Positions 32,247 to 41,277 of a stretch of DNA of 64,000 nucleotides are shown here, piece by piece; position 1 is the stretch's first letter, and each line of letters opens with the position of its first letter. Position numbers and translations under genes: made by a program. Below the pieces are notes generated by a model. That model saw nothing but the letters and a program-made list of their open reading frames with translations, did not search any database and had not been told where the DNA came from. The stretch is from assembly GCA_965228785.1 (NCBI GenBank), contig CBDDIF010000002.1:62001-126000 (forward strand), in the 5' to 3' direction. The stretch comes from Hoeflea_A sp965228785 (GTDB taxonomy: Bacteria > Pseudomonadota > Alphaproteobacteria > Rhizobiales > Rhizobiaceae).

Positions 32247-33753
32247 AGCACGCCTCCGCGATCGCGGACTTCGTCACCTGGCCGCCTCTCAGTTCCGCCC
32301 TGACGCGTCCCCGGTCGAAAACGAGAACGCGATGCGCAATCAGTTCGAGTTGCTCGAATTCCGAGGTTGCACAGATAGCGGCACCGCCTGATGCGCACAC
32401 CTCCAGCAGGCGATCGTAGATTTCCTGCCGTGCGCCAACATCAATGCCCTGGGTCGGCTCATCGAGCAGCACAAGTCGCGGCTTCAGCTGCAGCCATTTG
32501 CCCAATACGAGCTTTTGCTGGTTGCCACCAGAGAGTTCCGAGGCGGCTTGTGCAGGCGCTTCCGCCTTGATGGCGAAGCGCTGCATGATCTTCTTGGTGG
32601 CGTCGTGGAGCCGGGCGTGGCTGAGCGCCAAGCTACGTTCCAGGATTGGAAGTGTCGCGTTCTCAGTCAGCGAAAGGTCGGGTGCAATGCCAGCACGCTG
32701 TCGGTCCGCGGGGATCATCACGATGCCGCTCGACATGGCCTCGGCCGGACTCATATCTTCGACCTGCCACCTGTTGTCGGACAGCGTCAGAGTGCCGGAA
32801 AGGGCGCTGTGGGCGCCCGACAGGAGTTTGGGGACCTCATCATAGCCCGAGCCGATCAAACCGGTTAGTCCGAGGATTTCGCCGGGCTGCACCGTAAGAT
32901 CGATATCCTGCAATATGCCGCCAGAAAGTCCGGCGATCCGCGCAACCGGCTCTGCTGCCGGAAGATCGCTCACGCGCCGGTCGACCGACACCTCACGGCC
33001 GACGATTGCGCCTACAAGGCTGGCGCGATCGGTTTTGTTCATATCGAATGTACCGATAACCTTGCCGTCTCGCAGGACCGTTGAGCGGTCCGTGATCTCC
33101 AGAACTTCGTCGATATCGTGGCTGACGAAGAGGATAGCGACACCGCTCGCCGTCAGCCGCCGCATCAGTTCAAACAGGTCGCGAACATCCTCTTCGGGCA
33201 GGAATGGAGTCGGCTCGTCCAGCACGAGGATGCCGGGTGCGCCGTGCTGGCGATGTTCCTTGACACGATCGGCAGCGCGTACGATGGCGAGTTGTGCGCG
33301 TTCGACAGGCGTTAGACTATCAACGCGCTGGTCCGGAGATAGCTTGAGATAATGCTCTGCGAACAGGGTTCTGGCGCGATCGGCTTCGCGGCGCCAGTCG
33401 ATTTGCCAGGGATTGAGCCGCTCATGGTCACCGGCGATCAGGTTTTCCAGCACTGTTGCCTCGCCGAGCAGTCCCAGATTCTGGTGGACAAAAGCAAGCC
33501 CGTGCGCCTCGCTCTGGCCAAGCGGCATGGGAAGGGCCACAGACCGTCTCTCGATTTCGAGTGCGCCAGCGTCAGGTGCGTGAAATCCGGACAGGATTTT
33601 GATCAGTGTGGACTTGCCCGATCCGTTGATTCCAAGCAGTCCGTGTACTTCGCCGGGCATCACGGTGAGGTCCACGCCGTCCAAGGCGCGAGCCCCACCG
33701 AAGGTCTTGGTCAGTCCGCTGAGTTTAAGGCGCGGAAAGGCCTGATCGCTCAC
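32218..33753 (-). CDS. ABC transporter ATP-binding protein (RbsA-like) of the hydantoin-type operon
   Basis: This 511-residue tandem ATPase has Walker A GINGSGKSTLIK (near 42-53) and Walker B GILVLDEPTPFLPE in domain 1. The domain 1 signature is modified (DSLTPVERAQLAI in place of an LSGGQ motif). Domain 2 has the degenerate GLTGLIGSGYDE loop, a clean LSGGNQQKLVLG signature and LVLLDEPTQGIDVG. The gene starts at a GTG whose bases overlap the binding-protein stop (GTGA) and overlaps the permease gene at its other end, so the transporter genes are translated as a coupled block. Confidence 0.93.
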   Translation of the reverse strand: MSDQAFPRLKLSGLTKTFGGARALDGVDLTVMPGEVHGLLGINGSGKSTLIKILSGFHAPDAGALEIERRSVALPMPLGQSEAHGLAFVHQNLGLLGEATVLENLIAGDHERLNPWQIDWRREADRARTLFAEHYLKLSPDQRVDSLTPVERAQLAIVRAADRVKEHRQHGAPGILVLDEPTPFLPEEDVRDLFELMRRLTASGVAILFVSHDIDEVLEITDRSTVLRDGKVIGTFDMNKTDRASLVGAIVGREVSVDRRVSDLPAAEPVARIAGLSGGILQDIDLTVQPGEILGLTGLIGSGYDEVPKLLSGAHSALSGTLTLSDNRWQVEDMSPAEAMSSGIVMIPADRQRAGIAPDLSLTENATLPILERSLALSHARLHDATKKIMQRFAIKAEAPAQAASELSGGNQQKLVLGKWLQLKPRLVLLDEPTQGIDVGARQEIYDRLLEVCASGGAAICATSEFEQLELIAHRVLVFDRGRVRAELRGGQVTKSAIAEACYGADRTDAA

Positions 33754-34850
33754 TCGCTGATCATCCAGAGCTTGCGGAAGCCGTCCTGATAGGCGTCTCC
33801 GTAGCCCTTGGAGGCTTCGGCCGGGTTGCCGACCTCGTCAATGTTGTCAGCCGTGAACACCCGAAGCGGAACCTTGCTGTCTACAATTGTTGGCAGATCG
33901 CAAAGCAGGCGCATTTCGGCATCCAGCATCGCGTGAGCAATCCAGTCTAGATTTTCACCGATATCCATCTCAACAGTGCCCTCGCGGATAAGGTCGAGCG
34001 CGAAGGGGGTGCCGTTGAAGGTGGCAACCTTGACGCTGTCGCGTTTGCCGGAGATGGCGATCGCCGGTGTTACAAAGGTCGACATGCTGTCGTAGATCGG
34101 AATGACGTAGTTGATATTCGGATCCGCCTGCAATTTTCCTTGTACCGTCGGCTGGATACGGGTTGCCCAATCAAGGATCGGCACGTTTACGATTTCGTAT
34201 TTGCAATCCGGACATTTCTTGAACGCCTCGGTCAGACCGTCGACCAGGCTGTCGGTGGATAACGCTTCGTTGGAGACGATAATCAGCGCGTTCACCTTGG
34301 CGTCGGTCTGCACGATGGTCCAGTCAGCCATGAGCTTTCCGGCCTGTTTGTAATCGATGGCGGTGTTGGCGTCGACGCCGGCAGGGGCGTCGAGCTCAAG
34401 TCCCGTTAAATGGGAGGTGACGACTTTCAGTCCCTTTTCCTGTGCGGCCTTGACTTGCGGCTCGAAGAAACGCGGGTCGGCGCCCGCCAACAATGAGATC
34501 AGGTCAAATTCATTGTTGCCGGCATACTCCATACCCTGGATCCACTGGGTCGGGTTGCCCTGGTTTTCCCATTGTCCGTGCTTGAAGCCCAACTCTTTGG
34601 CAAGCTCGTCCTTATGGTCGGCGATCGTTTTGACGAAAGGAATGGCGCTTGAAGAAGGGATCGTCATGATCGATTTGCCCTCCATGCATGCGCGTGCGTC
34701 AAATGCTTCACCCGGCGCTACGAAATCCGGAACGACCGAATAGGCTTCGATATTGGCGCGGGCTTTCTCAACTGCATCATCCGCGGCCCAGGCCGAACCG
34801 GCGGTTGCCACTAGCAACGCCGCCCCAAATCCCCATTTTGCTATCTTCAT
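33750..34850 (-). CDS. Periplasmic substrate-binding protein of the hydantoin-type operon
   Basis: The 366-residue protein starts with a signal peptide (MKIAKWGFGAALLVATAGSA, then WAADD). The start at 34850 is chosen because AGGAAGGACAAGGG precedes it and the signal begins there. The mature part is a type I periplasmic-binding protein with phrases such as VNALIIVSNEALSTDSLVDG and INYVIPIYDSMSTFVTPAIA. It carries three or more cysteines (RACMEG, KKCPDCKYE), which is unusual for sugar receptors. Ligand is unknown; neighbours suggest a hydantoin, an N-carbamoyl compound or a related cyclic amide. Confidence 0.9.
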   Translation of the reverse strand: MKIAKWGFGAALLVATAGSAWAADDAVEKARANIEAYSVVPDFVAPGEAFDARACMEGKSIMTIPSSSAIPFVKTIADHKDELAKELGFKHGQWENQGNPTQWIQGMEYAGNNEFDLISLLAGADPRFFEPQVKAAQEKGLKVVTSHLTGLELDAPAGVDANTAIDYKQAGKLMADWTIVQTDAKVNALIIVSNEALSTDSLVDGLTEAFKKCPDCKYEIVNVPILDWATRIQPTVQGKLQADPNINYVIPIYDSMSTFVTPAIAISGKRDSVKVATFNGTPFALDLIREGTVEMDIGENLDWIAHAMLDAEMRLLCDLPTIVDSKVPLRVFTADNIDEVGNPAEASKGYGDAYQDGFRKLWMISE

Positions 34851-34889
34851 GCCCTTGTCCTTCCTCTTTGGTTTCTGCCGCAAATTCAC

Positions 34890-36656
34890 TCATCCGCTAG
34901 CGTCGGTGCGTAGCGCCTCGGTTGCTGCCACGTCGACCTCGCCGTCTGCTGCGATTACGACGCCGTAGTCACGGCGCGCAGCTTCAGAATCGAAGAGCCC
35001 GTCCAGCACGTCGTCCAATACTGATTTCGGATCCCGCTCAAACGGATCGCCATAGCCACCGCCACATGGACCGTAGGCGGCAATCCGGTCACCTTTCATC
35101 AAAAAGCGGTATGGGATCTTCGAGGGCAGGGCTTCCGTTTGCCCGCCTGCGTGGACGAGATCGACATGAGCCGGCGAGCCGTCCGTTCCACCCGCGAATC
35201 CCCAGGGCGCAAACCGTTGGCCGTCGCCCTCGATGGAGACCGCACCGTCCTCGAGAAGTTCAAAAGACCGGATCGAACCGATGCCCCCTCGCCATTTGCC
35301 AGGGCCTGCGACGTTCTCGCGTAACTCGTAGTTCAAAACACGCAGTGGGAGGTGGCTTTCGATATCCTCGATCGGATTGTTGCGGGTGTTGGCATAGAGC
35401 GTGTCGACCGCATCCATCCCATCTTTGCTGAACCTGCCGCCATAGGCACCTTCCATGATCTCCATATGGACCCACGGTCCGGTCTTGGTCTGGCCGGAAA
35501 AGGCCATGACACGAAGATTGCCGATACCGGCGCTGACCTGCTCGGGCACGGCCGAAGCGATTGCCTTCATCACGGTATCGGCCACCGCATTGCCAGGGCA
35601 GAAGCGAGCGATAACCGGGGCAGGGAAGGTCGGATTGGCGAGGCATCCTTCCGGCGCATGGATTGTAATGGGCCGCGTCAATCCGCTGTTCTGCGGGATT
35701 GCACCATATTTGTCACTGTCGAGTAGTATGGAGCGTAGAGTGAGCCATACGGCGCAATCGACGGTTCCCACCAGCGGCATGTTGATCGGCTTGTTCGGAG
35801 TTTGTGGCGCTGTCCCGGTCAGGTCGACGAGAATGTTGCTGCCCTCGATGGTCAGCGTTACCTCTATCGGCAATTCCTTCAGAGCCGGATCATCGCTGTC
35901 GAGATAGCCGTCTATATGGGTGCGGGCGTTATACCGACCGTCAGGGATCGCCTGAATGGCCTCGCGCATCAGCGTTTCCGAGTAATCCAGGAGATCCTCA
36001 TACGCACCTGTCACCGTCTCCAGGCCATACTGGTTGAGCAGGGCGGCATAGCGCTCCGCACCGATGCGGGCGGCTGCCACCTGTGCTTCCATGTCGCCGA
36101 CGACCAGATCGGCGATGCGGATATTCGAACGCAGAATCTGCCAGACCGGCTCGACCTTGCGGCCTTCGTCATAGACCCGCACCGCCTTGAACTGCAGGCC
36201 TTCGGCGTAGGCATCGACCGCATCGACGATGCCGCAGCTTCCAGGCGTCAAGGCGCCGATGTCCAGATGATGGGCCGTCGTCACCGAGAAACCTGCGAGG
36301 TTTCCATCATGGAAGATCGGAACGGCAAAGCCGACGTCCGGGCCATGAGAAGCGCCTGCGTAGGAATCGTTGTGCATGAAGACATCGCCCGGATGAACGC
36401 TGTCGCCGCGACCTTCAAGCTCGCGCATGATGCCCTCGATATAGCCGGGGATCGGGCCGGATTGCAGCGGCGTTGACATCGTGCATTCGCACAGCTGACG
36501 GCCAGTGGCGTCAGTCAACGCCGCGCCAAAATCTTCACTTTCGCGGATGATGCTCGAATAGCTCATCCGCATCAGCTTGTGGCCCATCTCGATGGCGATG
36601 TTCTCGAGCGCGCCATGGATGACAGCTGCGAGAAACGGATCAACGCGAGTCTTCAT
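34890..36656 (-). CDS. hyuB: Hydantoinase/oxoprolinase subunit B (HyuB)
   Basis: The 588-residue protein matches the HyuB family: VIHGALENIAIEMGHKLMRM at the start, SIIRESEDFGAALTDATGRQ, HPGDVFMHNDSYAG near 110, HHLDIGALTPGSCGIVD, and the C-terminal GGTDGSPAH region. With HyuA it forms ATP-dependent hydantoinases (for example N-methylhydantoinase) and 5-oxoprolinases that open cyclic amides. It lies 5 bases after the hyuA stop and 39 bases before the binding-protein gene. The presence of a carbamoylase and importer in the same operon favours hydantoin or N-methylhydantoin use over 5-oxoproline. Confidence 0.93.
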   Translation of the reverse strand: MKTRVDPFLAAVIHGALENIAIEMGHKLMRMSYSSIIRESEDFGAALTDATGRQLCECTMSTPLQSGPIPGYIEGIMRELEGRGDSVHPGDVFMHNDSYAGASHGPDVGFAVPIFHDGNLAGFSVTTAHHLDIGALTPGSCGIVDAVDAYAEGLQFKAVRVYDEGRKVEPVWQILRSNIRIADLVVGDMEAQVAAARIGAERYAALLNQYGLETVTGAYEDLLDYSETLMREAIQAIPDGRYNARTHIDGYLDSDDPALKELPIEVTLTIEGSNILVDLTGTAPQTPNKPINMPLVGTVDCAVWLTLRSILLDSDKYGAIPQNSGLTRPITIHAPEGCLANPTFPAPVIARFCPGNAVADTVMKAIASAVPEQVSAGIGNLRVMAFSGQTKTGPWVHMEIMEGAYGGRFSKDGMDAVDTLYANTRNNPIEDIESHLPLRVLNYELRENVAGPGKWRGGIGSIRSFELLEDGAVSIEGDGQRFAPWGFAGGTDGSPAHVDLVHAGGQTEALPSKIPYRFLMKGDRIAAYGPCGGGYGDPFERDPKSVLDDVLDGLFDSEAARRDYGVVIAADGEVDVAATEALRTDASG

Positions 36657-36661
36657 TGGTC

Positions 36662-38737
36662 TTACCCCTCATTCTCATCACGCGTCATCAGAACATTGGC
36701 GAAACGGTCGACCTCGAACCGCCAATCGGGCGGAACGACGGTTGTGCTGTCCGTTTGCAGAAGGATCGCGGGTCCATGGAATTCCTGTCCGGCCGGCAAC
36801 TGGACGCGGTCGTAGTAGGGCGTGTCGAAACTTTCGAGACCTTCGCCAACGCGGAACACGCAGCGTCCCCGCCCAACCGGTTCTGCCGGGCCTGAAGCGG
36901 TCGCCGCCGGTGGCGCGCCCAGTTTGTCCACTTCTCCCACACCGCGCACCTTGACGGTGACGATTTCGATCGGGGCGCCTTCGAAGGCATGACCGTATTC
37001 GGCACGATGGCGTTCGTGAAAGGCCGTCCAGACGTTCTTCAGCGCCGCCTCATCGAGAGACCCGTTCGGGAATGCAACCTTTAGTTCGTACCCTTGGCCG
37101 ACATATCGGAGGTCGCCTTCCCGCAGCATCGTCCGTTGTGTGAGCGGCACACCATCGCGGTCGAAAATAGTTGAAAGCTCATCCTCCATGTCGTCGAACA
37201 GCCCGGTCAGGCGGGCATGATCAACCGATCCGGAGACCGCGAAAGCGGTCCGCAAGGCGTGGTATTCCAGGTCAGTCGTCAGAAGGCCCATCGCCGAAGT
37301 GATGCCCGGATGTGGCGGGATCAGAACCTTGCTGACACCCAGCATACCAGCGACCTCCGCTGCATGGAGTGGTCCTGCACCGCCGAAACCAGACAGGGTG
37401 AAATCACGTGGGTCGATACCCTTCTGCACCGTGCGCGAGCGAATTGCATTCGCCATGTTGGAATTGAGCACTGTCAGTGTGCCCTCAGCGGTCTCCTCCG
37501 GGGTCTTGCCGATTTCTTCCGAAAGCCTGTTGATTGCGCGCTGAGAGGCCTCGACGTCGAGTGCCATTTCACCGCCGAGAAAGTTTTGCGGCGCCAGGCG
37601 TCCGAGCACGAGATTGGCGTCGGTTACTGTGGGCTGATCGCCGCCCTTGCCATAGGCCGCGGGCCCAGGATCGGCGCCGGCGCTTTCAGGGCCAACGCGG
37701 AATGCGCCGCCGCGGTCGATATAGGCAATCGAGCCGCCACCGGCTCCGATCGTATGAATGTCGATCATCGGCAGCATGACCGGAAAACCGGCAATCGAAG
37801 CGCTTCTTGCGTCCGCTTCGGTCAGCTGTCCATCCACGACGATGCCGATATCGGCGCTGGTGCCGCCTATATCGAGGGTGATGAGGCGCTCGGTGCCCGC
37901 ATGGCGGCCGACCCAAGCTCCGCCCCGCACTCCTGCCACGAGCCCGGAGAGTAGCGTCGATGCCGGCTTGCGTCCGACCATCTCAGGTGTTGCCACTCCG
38001 CCGCTCGACGTCATGACCCGCAACTCGCCTTTCAGGCCCTCACCGGAAAGCCGCGCCTGCAGATCGCCAATGTACTGGTGCACCTTCGGTCCGATAAATG
38101 CCGACATCGCGGCTGTAGTGAAGCGCTCGAATTCGCGAAACTGCGGCGCAACCTCTGAAGAGGTGGTGACGAAAACCTCCGGAAGTTCCTCGGCGAGGAT
38201 CTCGGCAGTGCGGCGCTCGTGTTCCGGATTGACATAAGAAAACAGGAAGCCGACCAGCACCGAAGCGATCCCTTGTTCGGCGAGGGTGCGCGCTGTCTGT
38301 CGGATGGCGTCCTCATCCAGCGGAGCCAGCTCGCTGCCCTGAGCATCCATACGGCCGGGAACCGTATGACGGTGCCGGCGGCGTATCAATGGCCGGTTTT
38401 GCCAGGGCAGGTCCTGCATAATCGAATAGTGCTGCGGTCGCTGGTGCCGGCCGATATGCAGGATATCGCGAAAGCCCTCATTGGTGACCAATCCCGTCAC
38501 CGCGCCATCATGTTCCAACATTGCGTTGGTACCGACAGTCGTTCCGTGAAACAGGCTGTCAATCTCGGACGCTGACACACCCGCCTTGCGGCAAATAGCC
38601 TGTAGCCCCGCGACAACACCGACAGCCGGATTGGCTGGAGATGACGGTGTCTTGTGAACGGTCAGCGTCTTGCGCTCAAGGTCGGCCAGGATGAGGTCGG
38701 TGAAGGTTCCGCCGACATCCACTCCCAATACGATCAT
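36662..38737 (-). CDS. hyuA: Hydantoinase/oxoprolinase subunit A (HyuA)
   Basis: The 691-residue ATP-binding subunit begins with the family signature VDVGGTFTDLILADLE (residues 6-21) and has HGTTVGTNAMLEHDGA (near 65-80) and the actin-like ATPase segments ITLDIGGTSADIGIV (near 290) and IDIHTIGAGGGSIAYID. The C-terminal part, with RTVQKGIDPRDFTLSGFGGAG, is also typical. ATP phosphorylates the cyclic amide before ring opening. It is the first gene of the operon; the divergent MarR-family gene starts about 100 bases away on the other strand and is the probable regulator. Confidence 0.94.
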   Translation of the reverse strand: MIVLGVDVGGTFTDLILADLERKTLTVHKTPSSPANPAVGVVAGLQAICRKAGVSASEIDSLFHGTTVGTNAMLEHDGAVTGLVTNEGFRDILHIGRHQRPQHYSIMQDLPWQNRPLIRRRHRHTVPGRMDAQGSELAPLDEDAIRQTARTLAEQGIASVLVGFLFSYVNPEHERRTAEILAEELPEVFVTTSSEVAPQFREFERFTTAAMSAFIGPKVHQYIGDLQARLSGEGLKGELRVMTSSGGVATPEMVGRKPASTLLSGLVAGVRGGAWVGRHAGTERLITLDIGGTSADIGIVVDGQLTEADARSASIAGFPVMLPMIDIHTIGAGGGSIAYIDRGGAFRVGPESAGADPGPAAYGKGGDQPTVTDANLVLGRLAPQNFLGGEMALDVEASQRAINRLSEEIGKTPEETAEGTLTVLNSNMANAIRSRTVQKGIDPRDFTLSGFGGAGPLHAAEVAGMLGVSKVLIPPHPGITSAMGLLTTDLEYHALRTAFAVSGSVDHARLTGLFDDMEDELSTIFDRDGVPLTQRTMLREGDLRYVGQGYELKVAFPNGSLDEAALKNVWTAFHERHRAEYGHAFEGAPIEIVTVKVRGVGEVDKLGAPPAATASGPAEPVGRGRCVFRVGEGLESFDTPYYDRVQLPAGQEFHGPAILLQTDSTTVVPPDWRFEVDRFANVLMTRDENEG

Positions 38738-38783
38738 CTAGTTTCTCCCGGTATCTGACTCGAGAGTTTGATCCATTTGGATG

Positions 38784-38797
38784 TATCTGGCAAGATA
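38784..38797. promoter_or_regulatory. Candidate MarR operator between hyuA and its divergent regulator
   Basis: The short inverted repeat TATCT-GGCA-AGATA lies in the 102-base divergent space, 47 bases from the hyuA start and 43 bases from the chosen marR start. GTATCTG also occurs at 38753, giving a second half-site. MarR proteins bind short palindromes in just such positions. This is position plus symmetry only. Confidence 0.4.
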
Positions 38798-38839
38798 ATT
38801 CTGTTTGAATGTCACTTGCCCTGCTGGACAGGGCCTGCA

Positions 38840-39337
38840 ATGCAGTTCATCGAGATGACCATGGATGTAGAGAAAAAACGCGACACCATATTCGCCTCCG
38901 ACCTTCGCTATCTCATGGTTGTGAGCTATATCGTGTTGGGCAACAACTCGGTCACCAACCGCTTCATTGAGCAGACTTACCGGATGCCCGTACACGCCTG
39001 GTCGACGCTTTTTGCAATCGTGATGTTTCCAGGGATCCGGGCAAAGGAAATAAAGTCTCTATTCCCCCGCCCGCAAAATACGATCAGCCGGGCCGCTTCG
39101 CTTCTGGAGTCACGTGGGCTGATCCGACAGGAGACATCCTCGCAAGACGGTCGAGAGAAGCGGCTCTATGCGACCGACGATGGCGAAACACTGCTCCACG
39201 AAATTCGCGAGATATCGCGTCATCGCCAACAGGAGCTGTTCGATCCGTTAACCGATGAGGAGCGGGAGGTGTTCTTCAGGCTCGCGCGCAAAATTGCCGC
39301 CGGACCGGGACTGTTGGAATCGGATGTAATGAAATAG
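38840..39337 (+). CDS. MarR-family transcriptional regulator
   Basis: The 165-residue protein has a winged helix-turn-helix of the MarR type: IRAKEIKSLFPRPQNTISRA (recognition region) followed by LESRGLIRQETSSQDGREKR, which is the wing, and a C-terminal dimerisation helix (HRQQELFDPLTDEEREVF). The start at 38840 has AGGG six bases upstream; ATGs at 38855 and 38861 are alternatives. It is divergent from hyuA and has no other obvious target nearby, so it probably controls the hydantoin-type operon in response to the substrate or a product. Confidence 0.88.
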   Translation: MQFIEMTMDVEKKRDTIFASDLRYLMVVSYIVLGNNSVTNRFIEQTYRMPVHAWSTLFAIVMFPGIRAKEIKSLFPRPQNTISRAASLLESRGLIRQETSSQDGREKRLYATDDGETLLHEIREISRHRQQELFDPLTDEEREVFFRLARKIAAGPGLLESDVMK

Positions 39338-39626
39338 CAGCGGCGGCGAGAGCGCATTTCGGTTTGGAGTCGGATGTTTGGCTCGAAAGCCGCAGGCACC
39401 CTGTTTCGGACTTTCCAGACTGGTACGGGTGAACTGCAGTATAGTCCACCCGATATTCGAGCCACCCGGAACGACCGCCGTTGGGCCGTGGATTGGGGCA
39501 TCAAGGCCGGACATCAGCTCATCGCCGGATGCTCCGTGTGTGATTTGCCTGTGATTGATGGCCAGTCGATTCACTCGAGTGACTTTCGTCACCTGGAATG
39601 AGCCGGCTGGGTGGAAATGGCAGCGG

Positions 39627-39983
39627 TTAGCTGTTTTCCAGCGCTTCAAGGGCAGCGCGCAGTTTCGGCAGCTCAGTTTTGTTCAATGCATGGGCCATGC
39701 GACCACCGGCGGGCGTTTCGAAGGTTATGGCGAAGTAGTCCGGTGTATCCATGCTCTCGACGTTCCACCCACTCGACTCCAGCGCGCCGACGTCTGCGCT
39801 GACCTCACTTTTGCCTAGTTCGATCATCGCCAGCTCGATGAGTGGCATCAACTGGGGGATAGGCATGGCGATAGACTGTTCTTCCTTCATGATAGTCTTA
39901 AAGGTAAACACGGCGACCTTCTTGTCGTCTGAGATGTTGCTATTGACGAGCTCGGTCATTGCGATAGCGGATACTTCTGCCAC
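39627..39983 (-). CDS. Conserved hypothetical protein (118 aa)
   Basis: The protein is not assigned to a family I recognise. It is acidic, without signal peptide or membrane span, and contains MAMPIPQLMPLIELAM-like hydrophobic stretches (here AMPIPQLMPLIELAM) and FAITFETPAGGRMAHAL. The start is a GTG at 39983, supported by GGGAG seven bases upstream; an ATG at 39959 has no site. It is 188 bases downstream of minE with a terminator hairpin between, so it is probably a separate transcription unit. Base composition is like its neighbours, and the reading frame is clean, so it is likely a real gene. Confidence 0.72.
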   Translation of the reverse strand: MAEVSAIAMTELVNSNISDDKKVAVFTFKTIMKEEQSIAMPIPQLMPLIELAMIELGKSEVSADVGALESSGWNVESMDTPDYFAITFETPAGGRMAHALNKTELPKLRAALEALENS

Positions 39984-40111
39984 TGGGGGACTCCCTAGAT
40001 AAACTGAAAATTCCGCGCGACCCTAGTGGTTGCGCGATACGGTGTCCATGTCTGTTTATTGCGAACGGACAGTTATCCGGAAGCCGGCGGGGCAAGCTCG
40101 CAAATGCAATA

Positions 40112-40135
40112 CGACCGCCCTGGGTAGGGCGGTCG
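40112..40135 (-). terminator. Hairpin terminator after minE
   Basis: A perfect 10-bp inverted repeat CGACCGCCCT-GGGT-AGGGCGGTCG (arms 40112-40121 and 40126-40135; loop 40122-40125) lies 36 bases after the minE stop. The minus-strand downstream sequence has only a weak T content (GTATTGCATTTG), so termination may be partial. Confidence 0.65.
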
Positions 40136-40171
40136 CGACGCTCTTTGGCTCTTTGGGGCTGGCGCGTGCGG

Positions 40172-40435
40172 TCAGGCCGCTCGCGCACCTGTATCGAATG
40201 GTATTTCGATATCGACGGCCAGGGTTGAGACTTGGGCTCCGCGCTCCATCTTGACCTGAACCCGGCGGCCTTCAACCTTCACGTGCTTGGAGAGGACCGC
40301 CATGATCTCCTTGCGAAGGACCTCGACAAGATCGGAGCCTCCCATCGATGCCCTTTCATGCGCAAGCAACACCTGCAAGCGCTCGCGGGCTGCGGAAGCC
40401 GATTTCCGCCTGCCTAGAAAACGAAGTATGTTCAT
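40172..40435 (-). CDS. minE: Cell-division topological specificity factor MinE
   Basis: The 87-residue protein starts MNILRFLGRRKSASAARERL, the amphipathic membrane-targeting and MinD-binding helix. It continues with the MinE core (ASMGGSDLVEVLRKEIMAVL and VKMERGAQVSTLAVDIEIPF). It stimulates the MinD ATPase so that MinCD oscillates or is kept from mid-cell. The gene overlaps the end of minD by 4 bases (ATGA), the standard minCDE order. Confidence 0.96.
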   Translation of the reverse strand: MNILRFLGRRKSASAARERLQVLLAHERASMGGSDLVEVLRKEIMAVLSKHVKVEGRRVQVKMERGAQVSTLAVDIEIPFDTGARAA

Positions 40436-41247
40436 GCAGCTTTCCTTCCGAAGAACCGATCGAAGAAGCGGCGCTTTTCGTCGGGAACGGTAACCGGGAT
40501 CGTTTCGCCGCAGAGCCGGCGGGCCGCTTCAGTGTAGGCGAGAGCTGTTGGACTGCCGCTGTTGGCCACCGTCACCGGGGCGCCGATGTTGGAGGCGCGC
40601 AGCACGTCGGTGCTTTCCGGGATGATACCGAGCAGCGGTATCGACAGGATTTCCAGCATGTCATCGACATTGAGCATGTCGCCGGATGCCGCCCGTCCTG
40701 GATCATAACGATTGAGAAGCAGGTGTTTCTCCATGGTTTCACCGCGCTCTGCCTTGACGGTCTTTGCGTCCAGAAGGCCAATGATGCGGTCTGAGTCGCG
40801 TACGGATGAAACCTCCGGGTTTGTGACGACCACGGCGGCATCGGCATGACGCATTGCCAATGTGGCACCGCGTTCGATGCCGGCTGGGCTGTCGCAGATC
40901 ACCCAGTCGAAGGCCTTCTTGAGAGAAGTGATGACTTTCTCGACACCCTCTGGCGTCAGCTTGTCCTTGTCGCGGGTTTGCGATGCCGGAAGCAGATAGA
41001 GTCTCTCCAGCCGCTTGTCGCGAATAAGCGCCTGTGACAGCTTTGCTTCGCCCTGGATAACGTTGACCAGGTCAAAAACGACACGCCGTTCGGCGCCCAT
41101 GACGAGATCGAGATTGCGCAAGCCGACGTCAAAGTCGACGACGACGACCTTCTCGTCACGCTGGGCCAGTGCGGCCCCGATTGCTGCGGTCGAGGTGGTT
41201 TTTCCAACGCCGCCCTTACCGGACGTAATTACTATCACTTTGCCCAT
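40432..41247 (-). CDS. minD: Septum-site determining protein MinD
   Basis: The 271-residue ATPase has the deviant Walker A GKGGVGKTTST (residues 10-20) and the MinD phrases VVVDFDVGLRNLDLVMG and VICDSPAGIERGATLAM. A C-terminal amphipathic helix (EKRRFFDRFFGRK) is the membrane-targeting sequence. It recruits MinC to the membrane to block FtsZ assembly away from mid-cell. It lies 30 bases after minC and overlaps minE. Confidence 0.97.
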   Translation of the reverse strand: MGKVIVITSGKGGVGKTTSTAAIGAALAQRDEKVVVVDFDVGLRNLDLVMGAERRVVFDLVNVIQGEAKLSQALIRDKRLERLYLLPASQTRDKDKLTPEGVEKVITSLKKAFDWVICDSPAGIERGATLAMRHADAAVVVTNPEVSSVRDSDRIIGLLDAKTVKAERGETMEKHLLLNRYDPGRAASGDMLNVDDMLEILSIPLLGIIPESTDVLRASNIGAPVTVANSGSPTALAYTEAARRLCGETIPVTVPDEKRRFFDRFFGRKAA

Positions 41248-41277
41248 GTGCTTCTCCTGTTCTAGCCGTCCCCCGGC

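Noticed and set aside
39374..39601. 75-codon open frame between the MarR gene and the 118-residue protein gene
   Set aside because: No ribosome-binding site or recognisable domain; neither strand gives a convincing gene in 39338-39626.
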